Below are positions 47,708 to 55,073 of a stretch of 64,000 bases of DNA, in pieces. The notes under the pieces were generated by a model that was not told where the DNA came from, made no database searches, and saw only the letters and a program-made list of their open reading frames with translations. Source of the DNA: an uncultured bacterium (GTDB taxonomy: Bacteria; Planctomycetota; JAJSAM01; JAJVHW01); assembly GCA_937996235.1 (NCBI GenBank), contig CALKVK010000013.1, positions 1-64,000 of the forward strand, in the 5' to 3' direction. The position numbers and the translations under genes were made by a program. Numbering within the stretch: position 1 is the first letter of the stretch; each line of letters starts with the position of its first letter.

Positions 47708-48412
47708 ATGCGTTCCATCCTCGCTCTCGCCGCCGCCGCGCTGCTGCTCGCCGGCTGCTCGACGCTCTCCGGTCTGTTCGGCGGGCAGCGTCTCGACCTC
47801 ACGCCGTCGATGCCGTCGGACTTCCTGTGCAGCTTCGTCGTGCGCGAGGCGGCGCAGCCGCCCGTGGACTACACGGTGAAGATCCAGCGCAACGGCCAGG
47901 CGACCTTCGAGACGGTCGTGCGTGCGCCGACGCGCGCGGAGCACGCCGGCGAGTTCCAGGTGGGGGAGGAGGCGCTGGTGGGGCTCTACGCCGCCGTGCG
48001 CGAGTCCGGCTTCGCCGCACTCGCGTCGCGCTACGGCACCGCCGACGCCCCCCCGGGGCCCGGCCGGGACCTCGGAGCCCGCGTCTTCTACGTCTACGCC
48101 AACGGGGGCGAGAAGCGCATCGACGTGCAGTACGTCTCGGTGCCGCAGCTCGACGAGCTCGAGCGCCGCATCGCGGCGGTCATCCCGTCGTACGTCTCGA
48201 CCGGGTCCGGCGTCCCCGCCGGACCGCAGGCGCTGCCCGCCGTGTTCGTCGCCGACCGGCGCACCCGCTACTTCCACCGGCCGGACTGCGAGCTCTGCAA
48301 GCAGATCGCGCCCGCGGACCAGAGCACGTACCCGCCGGACTACTCCGCGGTGAACGAGGGCTTCCACCCGTGTCCGACGTGCCGCCCGCTCGACAGCCTC
48401 TCGTCGAACTGA
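47708..48412 (+). CDS. Lipoprotein with Ada-like zinc-binding C-terminus
   Basis: A 234-residue lipoprotein. The lipobox is LLLAGC at residues 12-17. The middle is a beta-rich domain with no name that I recognise (SFVVREAAQPPVDYTVKIQR, RVFYVYANGGEKRIDVQYVS). The last 50 residues hold a zinc-binding module of the Ada_Zn-binding-like type: VADRRTRYFHRPDCELCKQI then GFHPCPTCRPL, with four cysteines and a His. In other proteins this module sits at the end of nucleases and envelope proteins; here it would be outside the cytoplasm. TACCAT at 47654 is a likely -10 box and GAGGGAG precedes ATG 47708. Confidence 0.75.
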   Translation: MRSILALAAAALLLAGCSTLSGLFGGQRLDLTPSMPSDFLCSFVVREAAQPPVDYTVKIQRNGQATFETVVRAPTRAEHAGEFQVGEEALVGLYAAVRESGFAALASRYGTADAPPGPGRDLGARVFYVYANGGEKRIDVQYVSVPQLDELERRIAAVIPSYVSTGSGVPAGPQALPAVFVADRRTRYFHRPDCELCKQIAPADQSTYPPDYSAVNEGFHPCPTCRPLDSLSSN

Positions 48413-48483
48413 CGGACCGGCGGCCGGTCTGAGCGCCCCCCGCGCCGCGGCCCGCGAGCCCGCACGGACCGGGTGATCCGCGC

Positions 48484-50586
48484 ATGGACCTCGAGGACCG
48501 CACCCTGCTCTACGTCGTCGCGCTCGCGACGGGCGTGGGGCTGCACGCGCTGCGGTCGCGCGGCGCGCTCCAAACGATGCGCGTGCACGCCGTCGTGCTC
48601 GCCGTGCTGTTCGCGGCCGCCGGCTCCGCGCTGCTGTGGCCGGGGTGGGGCGTCCGCATCCACGCGCCGCTCGTCCTCGCGTTCGTCGTGCTGGTGCTGG
48701 CGCCCGCGCTGCTCCTCACGCTCGCGCGCCGGCTCGCCGCGGCGCGCCGGCTCGGCTCCGCCGAGTTCCTGACGCGTATCGCCGCCGCGCTCGTCGGGAT
48801 GCCCGCCGCACTGCGCAGCCAGATGTACTCCTACGGGGCGCACGCTGCCTGGGAGGCGGGCGACGCCGAGCGCGCGGCGCTGCTCCTGCGCCGCATGGCG
48901 CAGCTCACGGAAGGGGCCGCGACCCGCGAGCTCGAGCTCCTGGCGGAGTGCATGCTCCTGTCGCACGAGGGACGCTTCGCCGACGTCGCCGCCCACATCG
49001 ACGCGAGCGGCTCGCGCGGCGCCTCGCTGCTCGGCTTCCGCGCGCGCGCCGCGGTGGAGACGGGCGACGCCGCCGGCGCGCTCCGGGCGTGCCGCCGCGC
49101 GGTCGCGCTCGCGCCGCACACCGCCCTCGCCGACGCGACCGTGCGCACCGTGCTCGCCGGGCTCGGCCGGCGCGAGTTCGTCGCGGACGCCGTGCGCCGG
49201 CGCCTCCCCGTCGTCGCCGGGCCGGCGGGCGTCGCGCAGCTCGCGCTCGCGCGCGCCCACGAGGCGGCCGGCGACACGGCGGCCGCGCGGCCTCTCTACG
49301 AGGCTGCGGCGCGCCGCGGTCGCGGCCTGGTTCGACGGACCGCGGCGGAGTCGCTGGACCGCCTCGCGTCGGGCTCCGCGCGGCGACTGACGGCGCCGCC
49401 GGAGTTGGCGGCGGAGGTCGCTGAGCTCGAGGCGTACTGCCTCGCGCGGCGCGAGCAGGCGCACGCGGCGCGCGCCCAGCGGCCCGTCGCGACGTGGTCG
49501 CTCGCCGCGCTGACCGTCGCGATCAGCGCCGCGGTACAGCTCGCCACGGGCGGCAGCGAGCTCGGCCTGCTCGGCGCGGGCGCGCTCTCCGCGCCGCTCG
49601 TGGCCGAGGGGCAGTGGTGGCGCCTCGTCACCCCGATGCTCCTGCACGCCGGCTGGCTGCACCTCGCGCTCAACGTCGGCTGCATCGTCCCCGTCGGCGC
49701 CCTCGTGGAGCGGAGACTCGGGCGCGCGGGGCTGGTCGCCGTGTACGTCGCCTCGGGCATCGCCGGCTCGCTCGGCAGCGTGCTGCTCAACCACACCGCG
49801 ATCGGCGTCGGCGCGAGCGGCGCGGCGATGGGGCTGATCGGCGCGTTCCTCGCGCTGCTGCTGCGCCGCCCGCGCCTCTTCGGCGTGGAGGAGCGGCGGC
49901 GCTGGCTCTCGCTGCTCTGGCTGAGCATCGCGGCGACCGCGGCGATCGGCATCGCGGAGTTCCAGAGCGTCGACAACGCCGCACACGGCGTCGGACTGCT
50001 CGCGGGGCTCCTCTGCGCGCTGCCGCTGCTGCCCCCGCACGACGGCGGCGCGCCCGGCACCGCGCGGCGCCGCCTCGCCCGCGCGCTCGCGTGGCTGCTC
50101 GTCGCGGTGTCGGCCGTCGCGACGGTCCTCGCGGCCGACGACGCGCGCGCGTGGCTGGGCGAGCGCGAGATCGCGGCAGACGGCGTCCGCGTGACGGCGC
50201 CGGCCTGGCTGCGCGCCGGCCGGGCGGAGGAGGGCGGGCTGGTCCTGGCGCGGTCGCCCGCGGAGGTCCGGATCCTGGTCCGGCGCGGCCCGGTCGACGT
50301 CGACGCGGCGCTCGCCGCGCTCGCTCCCGATCTGCCGACCCTGCGCGGTCGCGAGCCCGTCGGCGCGTCCCGCGGGGCCGATCGCGCGCGGCTCGTGCGC
50401 ATCGCCCCGGCGAGCCCCGCGGAGGCGCGGGCGCTCGATCCGCCGTGGCAGGACGGCGTCGAGCTCGAGTTCCGCACCGTGCGCGGCGTCTCCGTGGTGG
50501 GGCTCCTGCCGGCGACGCCCGACGCGCGGGCTCTCTACGCGGCGCTCGTGCAGCGCGTCGCGCGCTCCGTGCGCGTCGCCGAGTAG
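48484..50586 (+). CDS. Rhomboid protease with N-terminal helical solenoid
   Basis: A 700-residue protein. Residues 1-90 hold two or three membrane segments (LLYVVALATGVGLHALR, LVLAFVVLVLAPALLLTLA). Residues about 95-320 form a tetratricopeptide-like solenoid (AAWEAGDAERAALLLRRMAQ, LALARAHEAAGDTAAARPLY). Residues about 335-525 are a rhomboid domain with LHAGWLHLALNVGCIVPVG, catalytic Ser445 in IGVGASGAAMGLIG and His501 in DNAAHGVGLLAGL. A last exported or soluble domain (about 560-700) is not recognised. It is the second rhomboid in the window and has its solenoid before the protease rather than after it. ATG 48484 lies 71 bases after the lipoprotein stop. Confidence 0.82.
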   Translation: MDLEDRTLLYVVALATGVGLHALRSRGALQTMRVHAVVLAVLFAAAGSALLWPGWGVRIHAPLVLAFVVLVLAPALLLTLARRLAAARRLGSAEFLTRIAAALVGMPAALRSQMYSYGAHAAWEAGDAERAALLLRRMAQLTEGAATRELELLAECMLLSHEGRFADVAAHIDASGSRGASLLGFRARAAVETGDAAGALRACRRAVALAPHTALADATVRTVLAGLGRREFVADAVRRRLPVVAGPAGVAQLALARAHEAAGDTAAARPLYEAAARRGRGLVRRTAAESLDRLASGSARRLTAPPELAAEVAELEAYCLARREQAHAARAQRPVATWSLAALTVAISAAVQLATGGSELGLLGAGALSAPLVAEGQWWRLVTPMLLHAGWLHLALNVGCIVPVGALVERRLGRAGLVAVYVASGIAGSLGSVLLNHTAIGVGASGAAMGLIGAFLALLLRRPRLFGVEERRRWLSLLWLSIAATAAIGIAEFQSVDNAAHGVGLLAGLLCALPLLPPHDGGAPGTARRRLARALAWLLVAVSAVATVLAADDARAWLGEREIAADGVRVTAPAWLRAGRAEEGGLVLARSPAEVRILVRRGPVDVDAALAALAPDLPTLRGREPVGASRGADRARLVRIAPASPAEARALDPPWQDGVELEFRTVRGVSVVGLLPATPDARALYAALVQRVARSVRVAE

Positions 50587-50633
50587 GCGGGCGTCGGCCG
50601 CTCCGCGGCTGCGGCGCGACGTCCCGCTTCGGG

Positions 50634-50639
50634 TAGAAC
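50634..50639 (+). promoter_or_regulatory. Leaderless-type -10 box (TAGAAC)
   Basis: TAGAAC, six bases (GGGGGC), then GTG 50646. The last base departs from the usual T, so it is the weakest of the leaderless set. Confidence 0.35.
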
Positions 50640-50645
50640 GGGGGC

Positions 50646-50981
50646 GTGCACATCCACCTGGTCCAGCCCGACGAGGCGAGCGCGCGCGCTCTCGCCGACG
50701 ACTTCGAGGAGCTCGGTCACGACGTCGAGGTGGACGAGTCCACCGCCGCGGACGTGCCCGACGGGACGCCCGATGCGCTCGTCGTCTGTCTGGACGCGGC
50801 GCCGGAGACCGCGCTCGAGCGCGCTGCCGTGCTCGCGGAGCGCCGCCGTCTGCGCTCGGTCCCGCTGCTGTTCGCCGGCGGCACGGAGCACTGGCTGACG
50901 GAGGCGCAGCGGCGCTTCCCGCGCGCGAGCTTCGCGCGCATGGACGTGCTCCACAACGCGGTCGCGTCGCTCCGCGGCTGA
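50646..50981 (+). CDS. Small receiver-like protein
   Basis: A 111-residue protein that looks like a degenerate response-regulator receiver fold: HIHLVQPDEASARALADDFE at the first strand and helix, DALVVCLDAAPETALERAAV at the middle strand, SVPLLFAGGTEHWLTEA and a final strand and helix (SFARMDVLHNAVASL). The acidic pocket, phospho-Asp and Lys of active receivers are not clearly conserved, so phosphorylation is doubtful. It may act as a protein-interaction module. GTG 50646 follows a -10-like box. Downstream genes face the other way. Confidence 0.6.
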   Translation: MHIHLVQPDEASARALADDFEELGHDVEVDESTAADVPDGTPDALVVCLDAAPETALERAAVLAERRRLRSVPLLFAGGTEHWLTEAQRRFPRASFARMDVLHNAVASLRG

Positions 50982-51000
50982 GCCGCCGCGGCGCGTCGCG

Positions 51001-51795
51001 TCAGAGGCCGAACAGCGTGCGGAGCGCCGCCGCGTCGGGCGCCGTCGCGGAGCAGAGCACCCGGCCCGCGACCAGCCGCCCGCGGCGGTCGTAGGTCTCG
51101 CGCCGCACCTCGCCGAGCTCCGGGTCGAACCAGCGCAGGGAGTGGCCGCCGCCCGCGTGCGGCGTCACGCGCACCCGCGCGCAGCCCGAGCGCTCGCCCA
51201 CGGCCGTCGTCACGCGCACGCCGGTCTCCTCGACGACGCACCGCGCGGCCGGCGTGTCCCACGCCGCGCCGGCCGTCGGCGGCCGCGGGAGCTCGCGCAC
51301 GGGCGGAGGGACGTCGCGCAGCTCGTCCGGGGCGAGCGCGACGAGCACCTCGTCGTCCGCGACGCTCGCGCGGAGGCGCGCGGCAGCCTGGCCGTCGACC
51401 GCCACGGCGATCTCGACGCCGCCCTCGACGGCGCGCGCCGTGCGCTCCTCGACACGGACGCTCCCGGCCGCGACGTCGAGCAGCGCGAACCGTGCGACGG
51501 CCCCGGCACCGAGGCACCAGCGCGCGTCGGGCGCCGGCACGGCCGTCTCCGCCGCCCCGGTCGCAGCGGCGCCGGTCCCAGCGGCACCGGACTCCGATGC
51601 GCCCGGAGTCGTCGGGCCCGGCTCCGTCGCGGCGGACGCGGGGCCGCCGTCGGCCGCGGGGGGCGCGTCGGGCCGCCACGGCGTCGCGTCGTGCGGCGCG
51701 CCGTCGGCGCCGGTGCCCCGGCAGCCGGCGCCGAACGCGAGCGCAGCCGCGCACACCAGCGCCGCGCTCCGTGCCGGGCCTCTCAGCGGCCGCAC
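51001..51795 (-). CDS. Probable lipoprotein, hypothetical
   Basis: A 264-residue protein with a short hydrophobic start and a lipobox-like FGAGC at about residues 20-24, then a low-complexity Gly/Ala/Pro linker (TEPGPTTPGASESGAAGTG) and a C-terminal beta-rich domain (ARFALLDVAAGSVRVEERTA, TPHAGGGHSLRWFDPELGEV, TYDRRGRLVAGRV). The lipobox is not perfect (Gly at -3), so it may be secreted rather than lipidated. GTG 51795 overlaps the end of the upstream peroxiredoxin gene by 13 bases in a different frame, a sign of coupled translation. No family recognised. Confidence 0.6.
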   Translation of the reverse strand: MRPLRGPARSAALVCAAALAFGAGCRGTGADGAPHDATPWRPDAPPAADGGPASAATEPGPTTPGASESGAAGTGAAATGAAETAVPAPDARWCLGAGAVARFALLDVAAGSVRVEERTARAVEGGVEIAVAVDGQAAARLRASVADDEVLVALAPDELRDVPPPVRELPRPPTAGAAWDTPAARCVVEETGVRVTTAVGERSGCARVRVTPHAGGGHSLRWFDPELGEVRRETYDRRGRLVAGRVLCSATAPDAAALRTLFGL

Positions 51796-52826
51796 AGCCC
51801 GACGATCCTCCAGGTCTCGCCGTCCTTGCGCAGCGCCACGGCGGTCTCCTTCGCGAGGATCTCCGTGCCGTCGGGCGCCGTCACGCCCGGACCGCGCACC
51901 GCGACGACGAGGTCGCCCTCCTGCGCGGCCGCCGCGAGGTCGCGGACCGCCTGACCGCAGCGCGCGACGCCCGGCGCGCCGTCCTTCTCGCGCGGCGCCA
52001 CCTTCACCGCGTCGAACGGGAGCACGTCGGCGAGCCGCAGGCCCTTCAGGTCGCGCTCCTCGAACGTCGTGCGCCACGCGTCGAGGAACTCCTTGCGGCG
52101 CGCGCGGACGGCCGCGTCGGTCTCGCCCGCCTTCGCGCGGAACGCCCGGTGGAGCAGCGCGTCGATCGCGCGCGTGTCCTCCGCGAGGACGGCGAGGAAG
52201 AACCTGCCGAGGGCCGTCTTGCCCGACCGCTCCGGTTCCGGCAGCTCCGCGAGGGAGGCGAGCGGATCGTCGGCCGGCGCGGCGAGCGCGTCGACGGCCG
52301 CGAGCAGCGGCGTGCCGACGAGCGTCTGCGGCACGGCGAAGTTGCGATCGACGAAGCGCAGCACGCCCTCGCGGTCCACGAGGAACGCGCTCCGCGCGGC
52401 GAAGCGCCGCTCGGGCGTCTGCACGAGCACGCCGTAGGCCTGCGCCACGGCGAGCTCCTCGTCCGCGAGCATGCGGAACCGGACGCCCAGCGTGCGCGCG
52501 AAGTCGGCGTGGCTCTTCACCGAGTCGGCGCTGATCGCGAGCACCGTGACGCCGCGGCGCACGATGTCGTCGTGCTCGCGCCCGAGGCACTTCATCTCGG
52601 TCGTGCAGCCCGACGTGAAGTCCTTCGGGTAGAAGGCGACGAGCACGTTCGACTTCCCGCGGAAGGACGAGAGCCGCAAGTCCGAGCCGTCCTGGTCCTT
52701 CAGCGTGAAGTCGGGGGCGGTGTCGCCGACGGCGCAGGGCGTCTCCGCGCGCGCGACCGGCGCGCGCACGGGCAGCAGGGCGAGCGCGCTCAGCGCAACG
52801 CACCCGAGGAGCACGGCGGTACGCAT
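51783..52826 (-). CDS. Secreted peroxiredoxin with extra C-terminal domain
   Basis: A 347-residue protein with a signal peptide (AVLLGCVALSALALLPVRA, about residues 4-22). Residues 28-175 are an AhpC/TSA-type peroxiredoxin domain (VGDTAPDFTLKDQDGSDLRL). The peroxidatic Cys74 lies in FYPKDFTSGCTTEM and a second Cys80 follows, as in BCP/PrxQ-type enzymes. Residues about 190-347 form a domain that I do not recognise (RFFLAVLAEDTRAIDALLHR, GDLVVAVRGPGVTAPDG), perhaps a SnoaL-like fold. The enzyme would reduce peroxides outside the cytoplasm using thiols. ATG 52826 has AAAGGA upstream, and TATCCT at 52860-52865 (minus strand) is the -10. Confidence 0.82.
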   Translation of the reverse strand: MRTAVLLGCVALSALALLPVRAPVARAETPCAVGDTAPDFTLKDQDGSDLRLSSFRGKSNVLVAFYPKDFTSGCTTEMKCLGREHDDIVRRGVTVLAISADSVKSHADFARTLGVRFRMLADEELAVAQAYGVLVQTPERRFAARSAFLVDREGVLRFVDRNFAVPQTLVGTPLLAAVDALAAPADDPLASLAELPEPERSGKTALGRFFLAVLAEDTRAIDALLHRAFRAKAGETDAAVRARRKEFLDAWRTTFEERDLKGLRLADVLPFDAVKVAPREKDGAPGVARCGQAVRDLAAAAQEGDLVVAVRGPGVTAPDGTEILAKETAVALRKDGETWRIVGLCGR

Positions 52827-52859
52827 TCTCGAACGTCCTTTCGTTCCCGGACGTCCAAG

Positions 52860-52865
52860 AGGATA
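52860..52865 (-). promoter_or_regulatory. -10 box (TATCCT) of peroxiredoxin gene
   Basis: TATCCT on the minus strand lies 33 bases before ATG 52826, leaving a short leader with a ribosome site (AAAGGA). Divergent from the promoter at 52915. Confidence 0.4.
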
Positions 52866-52914
52866 GCCGCGCGGCGACGCGCGCGGACGAGGCTGCGGGG
52901 CGTGCACGGTGCGC

Positions 52915-52920
52915 TACCGT
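52915..52920 (+). promoter_or_regulatory. -10 box (TACCGT) of exported protein gene
   Basis: TACCGT lies 24 bases before GTG 52945, leaving a leader with the ribosome site GGGGAGGG. No clear -35 box. Confidence 0.35.
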
Positions 52921-52944
52921 GGGACCGATCGGGGAGGGTTCGAG

Positions 52945-55008
52945 GTGCAACGCAACCGGCTGCTCGCGCTCGCCGCCGCCGTTCTCGTGGGCTCGCACGC
53001 GGCCGCCGCGGAGACGGTGCGTCCGCTGCCGTTCTCGGACGACCGCCAGCCGCCCGCGCCGCTGCCGGAGCCGCTCGACCGCCGCTTCCACGGCGAGCTG
53101 ACGTCGTTCGACGGCGTGCGCATCGGTCTGCGCTGGGACTGGAGCGCACCCGAGCAGCTCCAGGACTTCGACGCGTTCGTGCCGGTGCGCTACGGCCTGA
53201 CCGGCGGGTTCGCGCTCGCCGACGGACGCCTCGCGGCCCGCGGGACGGGCGGCCTGCGTCTGCGCCTCGGCATGCTCGACGACCTCGCCCTGCGCGTCGA
53301 CGCGCACCTGATCGATCCGCACGACCTCGGGATCGTGCTGCCGAAGCCGGGCTCGTCCGACGAGTCCGTCGTGTGCCTCGTCCAGGACCGCTACTTCACC
53401 CGCTTCGACGCGGCCGCCGGCAACTCCACGATGATCAACAAGGTGGGCGGCATCCCCGCGACGGCGCCGGGGGTCACGGAGTTCCGCTACGTGGCGCGCA
53501 GCCCCGTCCCGCAGCTCGACCGCGGCGCCGACGTGCGCTTCGAGGTCGTGCGCAAGGGCGACCACACGACGTTCGTGATCACCGCGGCGGACGGCCCGAC
53601 GACGCTCGCCGGCAAGGACACCGACACGCCGATGACGCGCTTCACGCCCGGGCTCTACGTCTCGGGCGGCGCCGCGACCTTCGGCACGCTCGAGATCGAG
53701 GGCGCGATCGACACGGAGTGGTGCCGCCTGCACGAGGTGCTGCCGCACGTCGCGGGCAACCTGCTGCACCCCGGGAACCGCTTCAAGGGCAAGGACCGGA
53801 AGGCGGCCGAGAACGTCGAGTCGTTCTGCGCGGAGACCGCAGAGACGCCGGAGAAGAAGCGCGTCGCACCGAAGCTCGTCGCCGGGTACGTGGGCGACGA
53901 GTCGCTGCCGCTCGTGATCCGCATCCGCGCCGCCGAGGCGCTGACGGCCGCCGGCGGCGCCGCGGGCGCCGTCGCCGATCGTGTCGCGGAGCTCCTCGAC
54001 GCGAAGGACCGCCCGGGTCGCCTGCTCGCGTGGCAGGTGCTCCGCCCGCAGCTCCCGTGGCACTTCCGCTACGACATCGACGGCGAGCCGAAGGCGCGGC
54101 GCGAGGCCGCGCTGCTCGTCGGTCAGTACCTGCGCGACCGCGACGACCAGGAGGCGCAGGGCATGGTCTACGTGGAAGGCGCGTGGTACACGCCGTCGCG
54201 CGCCGACGCGGTCCGCGCCGAGTGGGACCACGCGTGGGACCTGCGCACGCAGCACGTCCGCGTGCGCACGAACCTGACGCGCGAGTGGGCCGACTGGTAC
54301 CTCGCCGCGCTCGAGGCCGAGTACGCGCAGCTCGTCGAGGTGATCGGCCGCGAGCCGCCGCCGGAGCTTCTCCCGCTGAACGTGCTCGTCTTCCGCAGCG
54401 CCGACGACTTCACCGCGTTCTGCAAGGCCAACGGCTACGAGGACAAGGCGGCGTGGGGGCGCTTCACCGACGTGGACCGCGGCACGTCGTTCGTGACGTT
54501 CGCGAAGCGCGACGCGCCGTTCTGGGCGCTCGGCCAGATGGCGAAGCTCTTCCTCGAGCGCGCGACCGGCCGCCACTGGCCGACGTGGTTCGCGGAGGGG
54601 CGCGCGTCCTACTTCGGCAACCCGACCTACGGGACGGCGACCTGGGACGGGACGACGCTCACGGTGGGACGGCGGATCGGCGGGTCCGAGGCGCAGATGC
54701 TGCGCGCGGCGGCCGCGGCGAACGAGATCGAGCCCGTGGCCGACTTCCTCGCGCGCGACCCCCGGGTGCTCGACGGCCCCGCGCGGCGCCGCTGGTACGT
54801 CGTCGCGTGGGCGCTCCACCACTGGTTCGTGCGCGAGGCCCCCGAGGACCTCGCGGCGCGCTTCGGCACCTGGCAGCGCGCGATGGAGAGCGCCGACGCG
54901 ACGCCGCGCGACGTGGACCTGGAGGGCCGCACGCTGTTCCTGCAGGTCTTCTCGGGCCGTCTCGACGACGTCGACGCCGGGTTCCGGGCCTGGCTGCGCG
55001 GCCTCTGA
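52945..55008 (+). CDS. Exported protein with degenerate peptidase-MA-like domain
   Basis: A 687-residue secreted protein. The signal peptide is RLLALAAAVLVGSHAAAAE (residues 4-22). Residues about 45-265 look like a lectin- or laminin-G-type beta sandwich (AVPVRYG-like FVPVRYGLTGGFALADGRLA, FTPGLYVSGGAATFGTLEIE). A helical region follows. The C-terminal 250 residues resemble zinc peptidases of the MA clan (LLPLNVLVFRSADDFTAFCK, WPTWFAEGRASYFG), but the HExxH motif is replaced by QMAKLF, so the enzyme should be inactive. GTG 52945 is chosen over 52909 because GGGGAGGG and the signal peptide fit. Function unknown; possibly a scaffold or inhibitor. Confidence 0.7.
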   Translation: MQRNRLLALAAAVLVGSHAAAAETVRPLPFSDDRQPPAPLPEPLDRRFHGELTSFDGVRIGLRWDWSAPEQLQDFDAFVPVRYGLTGGFALADGRLAARGTGGLRLRLGMLDDLALRVDAHLIDPHDLGIVLPKPGSSDESVVCLVQDRYFTRFDAAAGNSTMINKVGGIPATAPGVTEFRYVARSPVPQLDRGADVRFEVVRKGDHTTFVITAADGPTTLAGKDTDTPMTRFTPGLYVSGGAATFGTLEIEGAIDTEWCRLHEVLPHVAGNLLHPGNRFKGKDRKAAENVESFCAETAETPEKKRVAPKLVAGYVGDESLPLVIRIRAAEALTAAGGAAGAVADRVAELLDAKDRPGRLLAWQVLRPQLPWHFRYDIDGEPKARREAALLVGQYLRDRDDQEAQGMVYVEGAWYTPSRADAVRAEWDHAWDLRTQHVRVRTNLTREWADWYLAALEAEYAQLVEVIGREPPPELLPLNVLVFRSADDFTAFCKANGYEDKAAWGRFTDVDRGTSFVTFAKRDAPFWALGQMAKLFLERATGRHWPTWFAEGRASYFGNPTYGTATWDGTTLTVGRRIGGSEAQMLRAAAAANEIEPVADFLARDPRVLDGPARRRWYVVAWALHHWFVREAPEDLAARFGTWQRAMESADATPRDVDLEGRTLFLQVFSGRLDDVDAGFRAWLRGL

Positions 55009-55034
55009 CGGACGCCTCTGCCGCGTCGTTTGCC

Positions 55035-55061
55035 CTCCCGGAGGACCCGCGCGTCCGGGAG
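55035..55061 (+). promoter_or_regulatory. Hairpin covering nadA ribosome site
   Basis: CTCCCGGA (55035-55042) pairs perfectly with TCCGGGAG (55054-55061) over an 11-base loop. The right arm contains GGGAG, the nearest ribosome-like site to ATG 55074, so the hairpin could block translation. It could equally be a terminator for the upstream gene ending at 55008. Confidence 0.35.
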
Positions 55062-55073
55062 AATGCCGGGCCC

